The notes under the pieces were generated by a model. That model saw nothing but the letters and a program-made list of their open reading frames with translations. It was not told where the DNA came from and made no database searches. From Ustilago trichophora (taxonomy: Eukaryota > Basidiomycota > Ustilaginomycetes > Ustilaginales > Ustilaginaceae): a DNA stretch of 64,000 nt. The translations under genes and the position numbers were made by a program. Every line of letters begins with the position of its first letter. Position 1 is the first letter of the stretch. The stretch spans positions 372,001-436,000 of the forward strand of contig OOIN01000034.1 in assembly GCA_900323505.1 (NCBI GenBank), given 5' to 3'. This document shows, piece by piece, positions 34,641 through 45,660 of this stretch.

Positions 34641-35524
34641 GCGACAAACTTGCTTATCCACTCGGCTTCTCTGATCCGATCTTTGTTCTCGCTTCCAACT
34701 TGCCCCGCACAAGGCATCTGTATTACCACCCGTTCCAGCTTTTTCCTTTCTCCAGTCTCCGTCAAGCATCGCAACTTTTTCCGTTCTTTCCAAGTCTAAT
34801 CACCGCTCCCACATCTCGTCGCACCAAACTCTAATTGTAAGATACCTGCCTCTTCAGCGTCTAGGTTCTCCTGAAAAAGGTTGTTCTAGCGCTCGAACGA
34901 AAGCACCCATATTGTCTCCGCTTGCTCGCCTGTGTCGAGTGTGGCCCCCCTTCCCACTTCCCACTTCCCGCTTCCCGCTTCTCCCTTCTCCCTTCTCCCT
35001 TTTCTCTTTTCTCCTCCCTCATCCAGTTCGCCTTTTCTCTTCCTGATCGGTTTGCTCTCTTCATCTTTGGTTCGAACCTAATCATCCACCCTCTTGTTTC
35101 ACATGAGTATGTTTTTGTACATGAGTAAACTTTCCTCCCGTTATATTCATCACAGTGTCCTTTTTTTCAGTGGACATCTGGTTGAGGGAAAAACGGGAAA
35201 GATCAACCCTCCTTTTTTTTCGTAAAAAAAAAAAAAAAAAAAAGGAGGGCGTGCACGATATACACATTACCTAGTCAAGCTGGGAATTTGCTTCTACCGC
35301 TTCTGGGCAAGAAATCGCTGCCGACATTCATCCATTCCGCTTTCAAACTAATATTCTCCTTACTGTAGTTCCATATGACTGTGTACTGTTGCAATTCAAC
35401 GAGTACTAAGAGCGATACAGATTCGATGCGTGCGTTTTGTGAAATCGTAAACGCAGTTTTCAAGTTTTGAATGGTACAATCGATGAATGGGTGAAAGGAT
35501 GGAAGATGGGGCGTGGCAAGGGAG
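34641..35524. other. Convergent spacer with inverted repeat
   Basis: About 880 bases between two convergent genes. A CT-rich tract lies at about 34945-35040. A strong inverted repeat with a poly-A/T core is at 35207-35249. No gene seen. Confidence 0.5.
35207..35249. repeat. Perfect inverted repeat with T8/A20 core
   Basis: Left arm CCCTCCTTTTTTTT (35207-35220) and right arm AAAAAAAAGGAGGG (35236-35249) are exactly complementary over 14 bases. The loop is CGT plus extra A residues. Located between the ends of two convergent genes. Confidence 0.9.
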
Positions 35525-37687
35525 TTAGAAGAGGTATCGTTTTGCCAACTCGATACGATTCTTTTTAGCAGGCGAGGCATCCCCCGGTGTTGGATCGGCT
35601 TTTTTCTGTTGCTGCTGTTGTTGTTGCTGATGCTGCTGCTGTTTCTGCCCAGCCTCCCCCGTCGGCACGTTGATATTCGGCCGTCTTTCCACCTCAGGTT
35701 CAACAAAAGTCAACCGCAAAGCACCAACCAACTTCCTCCTTCTGATCCTCTCCACAATCCTCCTCTTCTCCTCATCCAAGCCCTTCATCGGGTCCAAAGC
35801 TGTATTGCCCTTCACCGCCTGTGCAGGGTCCAGTGGCTGCAGCAAAATCTGCACCGAATGAGCAGCGACACCCAACATACCCACCGTGGCAGCAGCAGCA
35901 GGATCAGAGCCGGCAATCGGAATCACGTCAACTTGAGCAATCATATTGACTTGGGCCAAATAGGCATCATCTGCTCGTTGTCGGTCGTATTCCAACCCGC
36001 GCAGGTAGATTTTGATGTCGGTGAGGAGTGCAGAGAGTTCTTTGATTGGTGCTGTCGGATCCACGTTGCTTGCCCCTCCTCCTGCTAATGCATTTTTGCG
36101 AGTAGACGTTTGGGATTTGATGGTGGCGTTTGTAGAAGAAGCTTGAAGTTGTGCACATCGGGCAGAGTTCAACCAGTCGACCAAGCCAAATGGAGGTGGA
36201 GAGTATTCGTACTGCCTGAGCTTTTTGCGTGTGTGTGCGGTCGGCTCGCTTCCTGTGGAGGAAGGAGAGGCGGCGTAGACGTCCAGTGGGTCAGCGGGGG
36301 AGAGAGGCGACGGTGTCGCCCCTGCGCTCGATGGGCCTAATCCGGAAGAAGTGGACGGAGTCATGTAGAGCGATGGTGGCAGTTGGGCAGTACAGGATAG
36401 ATAGAGATCGAGCAATTCGTGTACTGCTTCTTCTACGTCTTCGACGTGTACGCGACATTCCGGGTCGCAGCCTGGAAAGGGCTCGGAGAGGGGGATCTGT
36501 GCCAATGTTTTCGCGGGAGAGGTAGAGGTGGTGGTTGAAGGTGGCGGTGCAGGGGTGGTGGAGACGCTGTTGATGCTATTCAAGAAGGTAGTCAATGCGT
36601 CATCATCTTTCCCATCTCCTTCTTTTTGTGAAACTTCTTCCTGCTGAGCAGGCAAACTTCTCGACGGGAGCCTAGCAAGCAAAGCAGCACCGTACAAACA
36701 AGCCACAGCAACCACATTCGGCGGATACTGCATCGGCGCCGACGTCCTAAACATGTCGGCTGCCACTTTCCACGCAGTCCTTATAAATGACTTTGCCAGC
36801 CCGCACCTCCTGCCAATTTTGATGACCATCTTCAGAGCACTGTTCGCGTTGCTATGGAAGTTGAAACACAAACTCTCGAGGATGAGCTTTTCCAGGGCCA
36901 TCAACCGCTTCCGCTCCGTTTCGAGGATGTTTACGTCAATATCTGCTTCTCCTACACTACCGATTGCCATTGCAAGCGGGCGAGGGGAACAAGTGTCGGC
37001 ATTGGAGGAGGTTGGATGCTTTCGCTTCTGCCCGGCGAGGGCGGGGAAGCTCGTTTCTTCCACTGCAGTGGCTGCAGCGTTGGATGGTCCAGCGACGTCA
37101 GAGCTTCCTTTGACGAGTTGAGGGAATCTCAGCGCGTAACTGGCGAGCAAAAGATCTCTGGGCTTTTTGTGTGTATCGTTGAGTTTTGCCGCGACAAATA
37201 GAGATGCCACGGCGATTTCGTGCAGGACAAAGTCAGAGGGCGGGTAGAAGAGGTGGAAGCGCTGGTAGATCTGCTGAGCCGTAGCGATGGTTCTCTGCGG
37301 AAACCCAAGTCGTGAAGCGACGGACTGAATGAAACCCGTAGCGATATCACGACTGGTCAGCCACATTGACGAGGACATGCGTGCGCCTCGTCGTCGGGCG
37401 TATAGCGTTTCGAGCTGGACCGAGGTGAAGTAGGGGATATGGGAAAACGTTGGGATCGCGGGTGGTTCTGGAATCGAAGGTGCGGCACTAGGAGCTGCGG
37501 GGGCCATTTGGGAGGGTAGAGCAGGCTGTGCCATGGAGGATGGTGCTTGTGATGGCATACCGCGCGATGGACCAGTGGGAGGTCGAAGATGGGTCGGACC
37601 GCTTGACGATGAAGACGATGTAGGATAACGTGCATCGTTACGCCATGTGGTGGCGTCGGGCGGCGGTCCGTGCGCATACGCTGGCAT
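35525..37687 (-). CDS. CTK2: Cyclin-box protein, Ctk2/cyclin K-like
   Basis: Likely the cyclin partner of a transcription-elongation kinase that phosphorylates the RNA polymerase II CTD. Single exon, 720 residues. Residues 1-80 are Pro/Ser-rich. The first cyclin box starts near residue 105 (SRDIATGFIQSVASRLGFPQRTIATAQQIY) and includes HEIAVASLFVAAKLNDTHKKPRDLLLASYAL. A ~50-residue insert with KRKH separates it from the second helical repeat (ERKRLMALEKLILESLCFNFH, ANSALKMVIKIGRRCGLAKSFIRTAWKVAADMF). The long C-terminal half is low-complexity with Ser/Thr/Pro runs, and a Gln run sits near residue 690. The PRDLL.ASYAL segment favours Ctk2; cyclin K/T or L remain possible. Confidence 0.75.
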   Translation of the reverse strand: MPAYAHGPPPDATTWRNDARYPTSSSSSSGPTHLRPPTGPSRGMPSQAPSSMAQPALPSQMAPAAPSAAPSIPEPPAIPTFSHIPYFTSVQLETLYARRRGARMSSSMWLTSRDIATGFIQSVASRLGFPQRTIATAQQIYQRFHLFYPPSDFVLHEIAVASLFVAAKLNDTHKKPRDLLLASYALRFPQLVKGSSDVAGPSNAAATAVEETSFPALAGQKRKHPTSSNADTCSPRPLAMAIGSVGEADIDVNILETERKRLMALEKLILESLCFNFHSNANSALKMVIKIGRRCGLAKSFIRTAWKVAADMFRTSAPMQYPPNVVAVACLYGAALLARLPSRSLPAQQEEVSQKEGDGKDDDALTTFLNSINSVSTTPAPPPSTTTSTSPAKTLAQIPLSEPFPGCDPECRVHVEDVEEAVHELLDLYLSCTAQLPPSLYMTPSTSSGLGPSSAGATPSPLSPADPLDVYAASPSSTGSEPTAHTRKKLRQYEYSPPPFGLVDWLNSARCAQLQASSTNATIKSQTSTRKNALAGGGASNVDPTAPIKELSALLTDIKIYLRGLEYDRQRADDAYLAQVNMIAQVDVIPIAGSDPAAAATVGMLGVAAHSVQILLQPLDPAQAVKGNTALDPMKGLDEEKRRIVERIRRRKLVGALRLTFVEPEVERRPNINVPTGEAGQKQQQHQQQQQQQQKKADPTPGDASPAKKNRIELAKRYLF

Positions 37688-38906
37688 GGTTAACGATCAG
37701 TTGATTCGGTGGTGAGATCAGCGATGTTGCGGCATCGTACAAGAGTAACCTTTTGGTCCTGTGGGTGGTGGTGAGCAGAGCTGAGATTGGCTATTTCCAA
37801 AAGAAATGAACGAGTGTTGAAGCCATCAGACCCTGATCCGTGTCCAACTCGACCAAGAAGAAAGTGGAGTTTTTTTCCGCTGGCAATGTTAGATCAATCT
37901 CGTAAAATGTTAAGCCATGCTTCGGCACAAAGCTTAAATTTTGCAATCTCGGCGACTTGAAGCAGCAGGAAAATGTGGCGCAGCTGGAGCGAGATGCCGG
38001 AGATGCAGACTGTGCCAACACAGGACCAGACAAAGAATTTCGAGGGTTGGCGCTGCCATGCAGACCTTGTAGCGTGCATTCGGCTGGCTTGGCGTTGGGT
38101 GCTTCTGTACCCCTCTCTGTATGAGCTGAGCTACTTTTGACCACATGCTTACTGTATCCTTGTGTCATCTTGTGATGGCCTTTGTGTGCTCAGATCGTGC
38201 ATTGATGTTGTTGTTGTTCTTGTTGAACTTGACCATGAAGCGGGCGTAGTGGATGACTGACTGACTGACTGTTCGATCGTACCACTGATTTTAGGGCCGA
38301 AGCTCGGGAAACTACGTCAGGCGAGGGATCATCCCAACTTCGGCAAAACAAGAGGGAGAGAGAGAAAAAGAGAGAAAGAGAGGGGAGGAAGAGGGGAGAG
38401 AAACAGACTGGGATTTGACCGGATGAAATCACAATTTTCGTGATCTTAAACTTTTTGGCTTCTGCATATTGCAGCGCGGTGCCAACACCGACCACTTTCT
38501 CCTAACGTCACACACTCACACACACACACGGTGCCAAAAATCAAGTGGCCGTATGACTTGGGTGTGCGTGTGACTTTAGACTTTCAGGGACCACACTGTC
38601 ACGCTTTCTTTGTGCACCTTCCATCTGCCAGCGGCAAGATAATCGCTGTCCTCTCCAACACCACCATCATCATCATCATCATCATCAAGCTCGCGACGGT
38701 CCTACATCATTCACAACGATAGGATCTTGTCGCGGCAACGCTACTGCCACCCATTTCGCATTCCACACACCGACTAGCCCCTCTCGCTTGGTCAAGAATC
38801 CCTGGTTCCACGCCTTTCTGCTGGCCAGAGGGTCGGGTCCCGTAAATTAGAAGTAGCTGTCATAGCATACAACAGGCTCTCACCAGGAACCACTTTGCTT
38901 CACACC
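37688..38906. other. Divergent spacer, cyclin and MscS genes
   Basis: About 1.2 kb with both promoters. Simple repeats: a GA-rich run at about 38350-38400, (CA)n at about 38510-38530, and (ATC)n at 38664-38687. No supported gene. Confidence 0.5.
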
Positions 38907-41843
38907 ATGGCGCCCACACCTCTGCCTGTGCTCTCTCAAGAGTCGCTGCCTGAAAGCTTTCAAAACGGCCTGGCTTCTCCACCATACGAGCGACAGAATC
39001 CACACGAACCCATGCCGCCCATCTACGCCAGCCAGTCCAATCTAGCTGCTCAAGCCGCCCAGCAAGACCAACGCCTCGTCCGTGATGCTGCTGTAGCTGC
39101 CCTCGCATCCGGCGACGCCAACACTGCCAGCCAACACAGCCACGACCATGTTTACTTTTCAGATTCCAAGACCGCACAGACTGGCCCCCACGACCACAGC
39201 ATCCTGGCAGACTCGTCCAATAACTCGAATTCCAACTCGCGTCCCGGCACTGCTGGGCCTCGCGTTGCCATCACAGACCCTCTTGCCGACTTTAGAGACC
39301 GCAACCTCTCCAAACCTCCCGGTCTCGGTCCCAAGTCCGACTTTCCTCCTCACGAGACCAATCGTACGCCCGGCGCATTCAACTACAGAACCAATGTCCC
39401 CTACCGTCCTCCTTTCGTCCGCCAGGATAGTGAAGTCTCGTCCACCGACGGCGGTGATCGTGACTATGGCGAGTTCAACTGGTCGGACGAGGAGGATCTT
39501 GACGAAGCAGCACGCTTCGAAGATGAGCAGGCAAAGCAGGTCCGCATGGGTCGACTCAGTCTTTGGAAGATCCTCACTTTCCTCGCTACCACCTTCCTAG
39601 GTAACCTCATCGTGTCATGCTGTCTTCTCGTGCCCGTCATTGTCATTCAGTACGTCTACCGCAAACGTGGTCCTGACGAAGGTCATCGCGACTTTGTTGC
39701 CGACAACGTCCAAGCTTGGTTCATCTGGGCTGCCTTCAACCTTCATGTCGAATGGTGGATTCATTTGCTTGTCGAGCTCTTCCCCAGAGCCGTGCTTGCC
39801 GTCATTCAGCTCGTCTGGGGTCGTCCTAGCCAGCGCGTCCTCTCGCTCGCCGAGTACTTTAACGCCATCAAGAGCTACATCAAGCTCGTCGGCTATGCTG
39901 CCCTCAGCTGGGGTTCTTGGGCTATCATCTTTAACTCGATCTACGACCTCTACAACCACTCGGATCCTCGTGGCAGCAGAGCCGCTTACCTATACCGCAT
40001 CTATCAGGTCATCCAGTTCTTCTTCTTCTTCACGCTCACCATCTGTGTCGAAAAGGTCATCATCAAGCACATCGCCATGTCCTTCCACCGCAGCGCCTAT
40101 GCCGATCGAATCGCCAAAGTCACAAAGTCGCTCAAAGTCTTTGACTGGCTTCGTGACCACAAGCCCAAGCTAAAGGGCCGAGACACCGCTTCTGCCTTCG
40201 GCTTCCCTCGCTCCACACGTGGCTCTCCTAGCGCAAGTGGTGCTGCCACACCGGTCATACCCACCGATTTTGCCCTTGATGGCGACGAGAAGAACTCGCG
40301 CAATGTTTCCAACTCGAGCAAGAACTCTTGGTTTAAGAAGCACAGCAAGAAGCGTCCTTCCGACCAGGCTGCCTACGCCGGTACCACCAACGACCGAGCC
40401 ATCGACCCCTCCACCGGAAAGCCCGCAGAGGGACAGGCTCCTGCACGCGGAGATGGCAAGTCGACTCTCATCGCACGTGTTGCAGCTCGCGGAGGACGTC
40501 GTGTCCGAGTCACAGCCGGCCAGGCTAGCACTCTTGCCCGTGTGGCCATGAACGATCCCTTTGGCCTTTTGCGCAACGAAGCACTCGGTATTGGTACCGA
40601 TATCAACTCGCCCGCCGAAGCAAAGAGACTGGCTCGATCCATTTTCGTTGCATTCCGAGGCTCTCACAAGCGTAGCTACCTCATCCCTTCTGATTTCGAG
40701 CCCGCCTACACCAACCCCGAAGATGCCCGCGATGCCTTCAGTGTCTTTGACCGCGATGGCAATGGCGACATCTCGCAGTCCGAGATCAAAAACACGGTCA
40801 TGCAGGTATACAAGGAGCGTCGATTCCTCAGTCGATCCATGCAGGACGTCAACCATGCCGTCAGTCAGCTCGACGCCATCTTCCTCGTGGTCGCCTTCAT
40901 CGTCGTCATGTTCGAGGCCCTGGCGATTTTCAACGTCAACATCGGCAAGACTTTGACCACCTTCTACTCGCTCGCCATCGCCTTTGCCTTCGTCTTCAAG
41001 GAGTCGGCTGCCAACGTATTCGACTCGATCATCTTTATCTTTGTCACCCACCCCTTCGACACGGGTGATAGGTGTCAGATCGGTGAAGCTGTGCTGACGG
41101 TCAAGCGCATGTCGCTGCTCTCGTGCCTATTCACAGACTCGCTCAACCAGGATGTGTACATCAGTAACGTGATTCTCTCCGCCACGCTGATCATCAACTT
41201 TCGTCGATCGGGTTACCAGTGGGAGGCCATTACTGCTCAATTTGACTTCAACACGCCGCTCGAGAAGCTCGATGCGCTGGAGGAGGACATGATCCACTGG
41301 TTGCAAACTGAGCCCGAGCGGCTGTTTGTTCCAAGCACCGCCATTGTGCCGCAAAAGATCGAGTATATGCGTGCCATGGAGTGCACCATCGGTATGACTC
41401 ACGCCGACACTTGGCAGGACTGGGGACGTCGTTTCTACCGCAAGAACGCCTTCTTCTCGGCGTTCTCCTTCTACTGCAAGAAACACGGCATTCGATATGC
41501 AAACCCTGTCCAGCCCATCGTCTACTGGACGGAGGACGCGGCCGCGCTGCCACCCAGCTACGACACCTCGGACTCGCGTGGTGGTCTCGGTCATCAGCGC
41601 CGCGACTCGACCGGCGCAGAAGAGGACAACGGATACATCCTCGATGATTTCAGCCCATCGCCCTATCCAAGCCCTCAAATCCGTGCTGCAGGCGGTGCGG
41701 TCGCCTTGCCTCCCAAGAAACCAAAGTCGTTTATGAACTTTACCCCGCCACCGGACGAGTTGGAGGCCGATGCTGCCAATGTTCGCCTGCGCAAGGTCAA
41801 GAGGGAGGCCAAGAAGTTCGCCAACCAAGGCGGAGATGGTTAG
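38907..41843 (+). CDS. MscS-family mechanosensitive channel with EF-hand
   Basis: Related to fungal Msy1/Msy2, endomembrane channels that regulate Ca2+ during hypo-osmotic shock. Single exon, 978 residues from ATG 38907. The N-terminal ~210 residues are polar and disordered. Hydrophobic segments follow near residues 225-250 (ILTFLATTFLGNLIVSCCLLVPVIVI), 270-300, 330-350 and 370-395. A basic loop precedes an EF-hand at about residues 605-635, whose loop DRDGNGDISQSE has all Ca2+ ligands. The MscS pore region follows at about 660-720 (IFLVVAFIVVMFEALAIF, TTFYSLAIAFAFVFKESAANVFDSI). A beta domain (FDTGDRCQIGE) and C-terminal alpha/beta part come next. Nine residues near the end are repeated Lys/Arg, cytosolic. 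Good match to the group's layout. Confidence 0.92.
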   Translation: MAPTPLPVLSQESLPESFQNGLASPPYERQNPHEPMPPIYASQSNLAAQAAQQDQRLVRDAAVAALASGDANTASQHSHDHVYFSDSKTAQTGPHDHSILADSSNNSNSNSRPGTAGPRVAITDPLADFRDRNLSKPPGLGPKSDFPPHETNRTPGAFNYRTNVPYRPPFVRQDSEVSSTDGGDRDYGEFNWSDEEDLDEAARFEDEQAKQVRMGRLSLWKILTFLATTFLGNLIVSCCLLVPVIVIQYVYRKRGPDEGHRDFVADNVQAWFIWAAFNLHVEWWIHLLVELFPRAVLAVIQLVWGRPSQRVLSLAEYFNAIKSYIKLVGYAALSWGSWAIIFNSIYDLYNHSDPRGSRAAYLYRIYQVIQFFFFFTLTICVEKVIIKHIAMSFHRSAYADRIAKVTKSLKVFDWLRDHKPKLKGRDTASAFGFPRSTRGSPSASGAATPVIPTDFALDGDEKNSRNVSNSSKNSWFKKHSKKRPSDQAAYAGTTNDRAIDPSTGKPAEGQAPARGDGKSTLIARVAARGGRRVRVTAGQASTLARVAMNDPFGLLRNEALGIGTDINSPAEAKRLARSIFVAFRGSHKRSYLIPSDFEPAYTNPEDARDAFSVFDRDGNGDISQSEIKNTVMQVYKERRFLSRSMQDVNHAVSQLDAIFLVVAFIVVMFEALAIFNVNIGKTLTTFYSLAIAFAFVFKESAANVFDSIIFIFVTHPFDTGDRCQIGEAVLTVKRMSLLSCLFTDSLNQDVYISNVILSATLIINFRRSGYQWEAITAQFDFNTPLEKLDALEEDMIHWLQTEPERLFVPSTAIVPQKIEYMRAMECTIGMTHADTWQDWGRRFYRKNAFFSAFSFYCKKHGIRYANPVQPIVYWTEDAAALPPSYDTSDSRGGLGHQRRDSTGAEEDNGYILDDFSPSPYPSPQIRAAGGAVALPPKKPKSFMNFTPPPDELEADAANVRLRKVKREAKKFANQGGDG

Positions 41844-42212
41844 GTCGCTTTCCTTTTCGCCTTCACTGGAATACTGTACTTGTCTCGTTTCGATGTGAGC
41901 GGGTTCGAAATAGCTCGGTCACATTTCCGTCTTAAACGAACACTACCTAGATTTTGCTTCATAGCGTTTCTGCTTCTCTTGCATACATTGTTCTCCTGCA
42001 TTTTCTTTGCCCAATTGCATTTCCGAGTCTCCCATCATATCCGTTTGCTGGCGTGTTTAGTGTCCTATAGCCGTATGGTCAGTCAATGAAGCAGATGTGT
42101 TTGTGGAAAAGTGTATCGATTGTAAGAAAGCCAAGAGGCTACCCCCATGGTGAGCTCTTGGAATCGTCAGTAGTGCACATCTGAGACAGAATCTCGGCAC
42201 TTGTAGTCTACA
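41844..42212. other. Intergenic, convergent 3' flanks
   Basis: About 370 bases between the MscS-type gene (+) and Mtr3 (-). AT-richer; includes an ATACTGTAC word at 41870. Nothing else seen. Confidence 0.5.
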
Positions 42213-43183
42213 TCAAGCAGACTTGGTCAAAGCCGTTCTCCTTTCAAAATCCTCCGCCAGTGCCTGGGCTACCACTTTATGAATATCCACCAAGCTCGCA
42301 TTCACCTTTTCCAGGGCATCGTCCAAAGTATCTGCATCTATCCCAGCGCCTATCGACCCACTCTTTCCTTCCGATCCGGCGGAAACGTTCAAGCATGTGA
42401 CACTGGCTAAAGCGGGCATGCCACACATGAGCACCCTTGTTGCGGTCTTCATCCCTGTCACCAGACCGAGATCTGCTGAGCTTGGATCGAGGAGCACCTG
42501 TTTTGGGGTAGAGGTAGAGGAAGAGGGGATGAGGGCGACGGATCCGACTACTAGGCCGTACATCTCGATTCCTGCTGAGGCGAGAGCGGTAGTGGCGGCA
42601 ATACAGGATGCGGCGATGCAGGATTCGTCTAGACCATCTGTTTGAAGGACCATGATATGGATGTCAAGGGATGCTTTTGGTAAGAGGTCGAGTCGGAGGG
42701 ATGGGAGTAGGGCTTGGTGGAGGAGGGATGAGAGATTAGAGCTTTCCGTTGTCTGTAATTGTTGCAGGGTGAGCTTCAAGATGATCAGTATTGTGTGCTT
42801 AGAGATGAGAGAAAGAGAAATGATGTCGGATCCATGCTTACTTTTCCAGGAGTCCTTCTGCGCCGGCTAGAGAAAGGTGCAAACTTGACCTCGACATTCA
42901 GCTCAGCTTTGCCACTATATTGACGACCTTTGACCTGACGTGGGCCGAACACGGAGCAAGCCAGCTTCAGATCCCCAATCTCGACGTATGAGCTGCCGGA
43001 TGCAGAAGGGACAAGGTTGGTCTGCAAGAAGATGGGTCGCAACTCGGAGTAGACTCGGTTGTCGGGACGCTGCTGCGAGGTCGTCGCTATCGCAGGGGCT
43101 GAGGTTGATGTGGAGGCCGAAGCCTCATAGGCGGGTACATAGGTGGGAGGTCCATTGACCCTGCGTCTGTCGTACTTTGACAT
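42213..43183 (-). CDS. MTR3: Exosome core subunit Mtr3 (EXOSC6), RNase PH fold
   Basis: One of six RNase PH-like ring proteins of the RNA exosome, structural rather than catalytic. Exon 1 is 42842-43183; exon 2 ends at 42213 and begins at 42752 (acceptor TTACAG) or 42773 (acceptor TTGAAG). Both keep the frame; the first gives 293 residues and the second 300. Motifs: RPIFLQTNLVPSASGSSYVEIGDLKLACSVFGPRQ in the N-terminal half (given here as the RNase PH beta-strand core), AELNVEVKFAPFS, and ASCIAATTALASAGIEMYGLVVGSVA in the second half, all typical of EXOSC6. The N-terminus is Ser/Thr/Ala-rich. It is divergent from Csn1 across 275 bases. Confidence 0.88.
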
Positions 43184-43458
43184 TGTGTCAGTAAGACCAT
43201 GTGAAGAGGATAGAATGCAAGAGTAAAGATAGGAGGATGAGAGGCCGAGGACCATAAGATCTAAAACACTGTCAAAGAGCGCTTTCCAAAAAAATTCAAG
43301 ACCGAGTGGAGCTGAAATTTTTCAAGATGAAAATGTGAGATCGTTAATCGGCAACAAATTCGATCTTGCGCACACCTTTCGACGCTCGAGCCTCCACAAC
43401 GCCTTCTTGATCTTGAGCATACTCCGTCGATCCAACCACCAAACACGACAGCTTCGAC
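43184..43458. promoter_or_regulatory. Bidirectional promoter region, MTR3 and CSN1
   Basis: 275 bases between divergent ATGs, carrying both leaders. No clear TATA element. Confidence 0.5.
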
Positions 43459-45084
43459 ATGGACGAAGGTGCAAGCTCTTCCACTGCCGCATACAGTGGG
43501 ATCTCCTCCTCCTCCTCCTCATCATTATCAACAATGTCTCTCACCAATGTGAATCTCGGTCCCAGTGACAATTTCGACTGGGAGACGTATGTAGCGCAAT
43601 ATCCCGGCCAGGCACGATCTCAAAGACTCATGTACATTGCCACACACTGCCCACCTCTGCGTATTGTATGCAGCAAGGCTGCGAGTGATTATATCAAAGA
43701 ATCGTCTCGAGATGTCTCTGCCTATCAGACCATGATCACGGTCCACAACACCGAACCGGAAACAGGCAACCTCATCCCCGCCGCTCAACGCATCGCAGCC
43801 GATTCCGAGTGGATTCAGCTGACGCAGCAACGCAACAATGCTGAGCGCGAAAAGCTCGAGCTCGAAATGCGCAACTATCAGAACAATCTCATCAAGGAAT
43901 CCATCCGTATGGCGCATCGAGATCTGGGAGACCACTTTTGGGACACGGGCGATTACAACGAGGCGCTCAAATCGTACACCAAGACGAGGGATTATTGCTC
44001 CACGTCGGACCACGTCATTGAGATGTGTCTCAATGTCATCGAGGTCTCGCTCCGCCTCAAGAACTGGACCAATGTGCAGACTTTTGTTAGCAAGGCGGAG
44101 GGTGTATTGGAGTCGTATGTGCCCTCAGGAAGTGCGGGCGGGAGAAAGCTGAGCTCGTTGAGCACGTCGAATATCGCCCCTCCTACCAAGGGTGCGTCGA
44201 CGCCCGGAGCAGATGCTATTGGCGCGCTCTTCCGTGCTGGTGGAAGTGCCGCTGCATCAACCGCACCCACATCCTCCTCATCAAACGCACAAGCTGGATC
44301 TAGCGGGGAGAGCGCCTCCCAAATAGCCGCCAGGAAGCTAGTGGCTGAAACAGGCGCAAAACTCCGCGCCTGCGATGCAATTGCCTCCCTTGGTCAGAGT
44401 TTATACGAAACAGCTGCCAAACTTCTCCTTACCATCGATCCTGTACACGCCTCCTCCTTCTCCGACATCATCACCCCTTCCGACCTTTGCATCTACGTTG
44501 CGCTTTGCAGTCTCGCCACGATGGATCGTACTACGCTCAAAACCCAAGTCCTGGAATCGACCAAGTTCCGTGGCTTTCTGGAGCACGAGCCCTACGTTCG
44601 CGAGCTGCTTGAGGCTTTCTGCTCGGCACAATTCAAGAGGGTCGGCGAGATCTTGGAGGAGCACCAGACGCGACATCTCCTGGATCCGTATTTGGCGCCT
44701 CATGTACAGACGCTGTATACGTCGCTGATAAGGCGTGCTCTGCGTCAATTTTTCACGCCGTTTGACAGGATCTCCATCAGCAGGATGGCAGATGCATTTG
44801 GATGGAGCCAGGAGAAGATGGAGGCCGAGCTGGCGGGATGCATCGAGAGGGGGGAGTTCAAGAATTTGCCTGGTAAGGCGGCGGACGTGGGTGATGCGAG
44901 AATCGATACGATTAGCGGGACATTGGAGTATCGGGCGAAGGATTCCAGAAGGCAGGTGTTCGACTCAGCGCTGGAGGTAGGGGAGAAGAGGTGTAGGGAG
45001 ACCAAGAGGTTGCTGTTGCGGATGAAGCTCGTTGAGAATGGAGTGGTGGCTAGGGCTATTCGGTCTTATACTGCCGATGCGTAA
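43459..45084 (+). CDS. CSN1: COP9 signalosome subunit 1 (Csn1)
   Basis: Subunit of the signalosome that removes Nedd8 from cullins. Single exon, 541 residues. Starts with a Ser-rich 25-residue stretch, then NFDWETYVAQYPGQARSQRL typical of Csn1. TPR-like helices (AHRDLGDHFWDTGDYNEALKSY) follow. A low-complexity insert lies near residues 225-285. The PCI domain covers about 345-490 (SDLCIYVALCSLATMDRTTLK, ISISRMADAFGWSQEKMEAELAGCI). An alternative in-frame ATG lies at residue 26 (43534). Rpn7 at 4.9 kb is its proteasome-lid counterpart and has the same PCI layout. Confidence 0.93.
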   Translation: MDEGASSSTAAYSGISSSSSSSLSTMSLTNVNLGPSDNFDWETYVAQYPGQARSQRLMYIATHCPPLRIVCSKAASDYIKESSRDVSAYQTMITVHNTEPETGNLIPAAQRIAADSEWIQLTQQRNNAEREKLELEMRNYQNNLIKESIRMAHRDLGDHFWDTGDYNEALKSYTKTRDYCSTSDHVIEMCLNVIEVSLRLKNWTNVQTFVSKAEGVLESYVPSGSAGGRKLSSLSTSNIAPPTKGASTPGADAIGALFRAGGSAAASTAPTSSSSNAQAGSSGESASQIAARKLVAETGAKLRACDAIASLGQSLYETAAKLLLTIDPVHASSFSDIITPSDLCIYVALCSLATMDRTTLKTQVLESTKFRGFLEHEPYVRELLEAFCSAQFKRVGEILEEHQTRHLLDPYLAPHVQTLYTSLIRRALRQFFTPFDRISISRMADAFGWSQEKMEAELAGCIERGEFKNLPGKAADVGDARIDTISGTLEYRAKDSRRQVFDSALEVGEKRCRETKRLLLRMKLVENGVVARAIRSYTADA

Positions 45085-45660
45085 GTGCGCACAGTTTGTC
45101 AGGCACTGTGTAGGCAAGTCTCTGGGCCCTTTCCCTCTCTGAGCTTGTTTAGTTAGCTAGCATTTCAGTTCGACCTCGCATTGCATCTCTTCCTTCTTGT
45201 TTTTGTACTGAAGGCAATGGTGGCCGGAGTGTTGAGAGCGTGTATCGCTGAGGCGGAATAGCAAGTTGAAAAGAAAGGCGATTTTTCGCATATCTGTGTG
45301 CGATCGTTTGTATATTACAATTTATCCTCGAAAATTGCTTTTGGCTTTACGGCGCGAGAGGACGCGCGAGCTGTGTGATCGAATCAAAGGGCCAACAACT
45401 CCACTTCTCTTGGAACAGCGTTGCGCTTCAGCCACGAAGCTCAGCTCGAACAAAGCCAACACTTCTTGCACCTGTCTTCGTCATCTCCCTTCTACCCGCC
45501 ATCCCATATCAGCATTTCGCACACAGACACACACACTCTCTCTATATCCGACTACGTAGACGTCTATTGGCGGGAAGCTATTCGCAATTCACTCTCGACA
45601 CGGAAACCTACTCACAAGCGTACAGTTTTACGCGGTGTTGCATAGCTAAGCTAGCCCACC
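45085..45660. other. CSN1 3' flank and RPT5 promoter
   Basis: About 575 bases. CA/CT-rich leader near 45480-45560. No further gene and no obvious proteasome-type GGTGGCAAA box seen. Confidence 0.45.

Noticed and set aside
35070..35090. GGTTCGAACC resembling a tRNA T-arm
   Set aside because: No A-box, acceptor stem or cloverleaf could be built around it.
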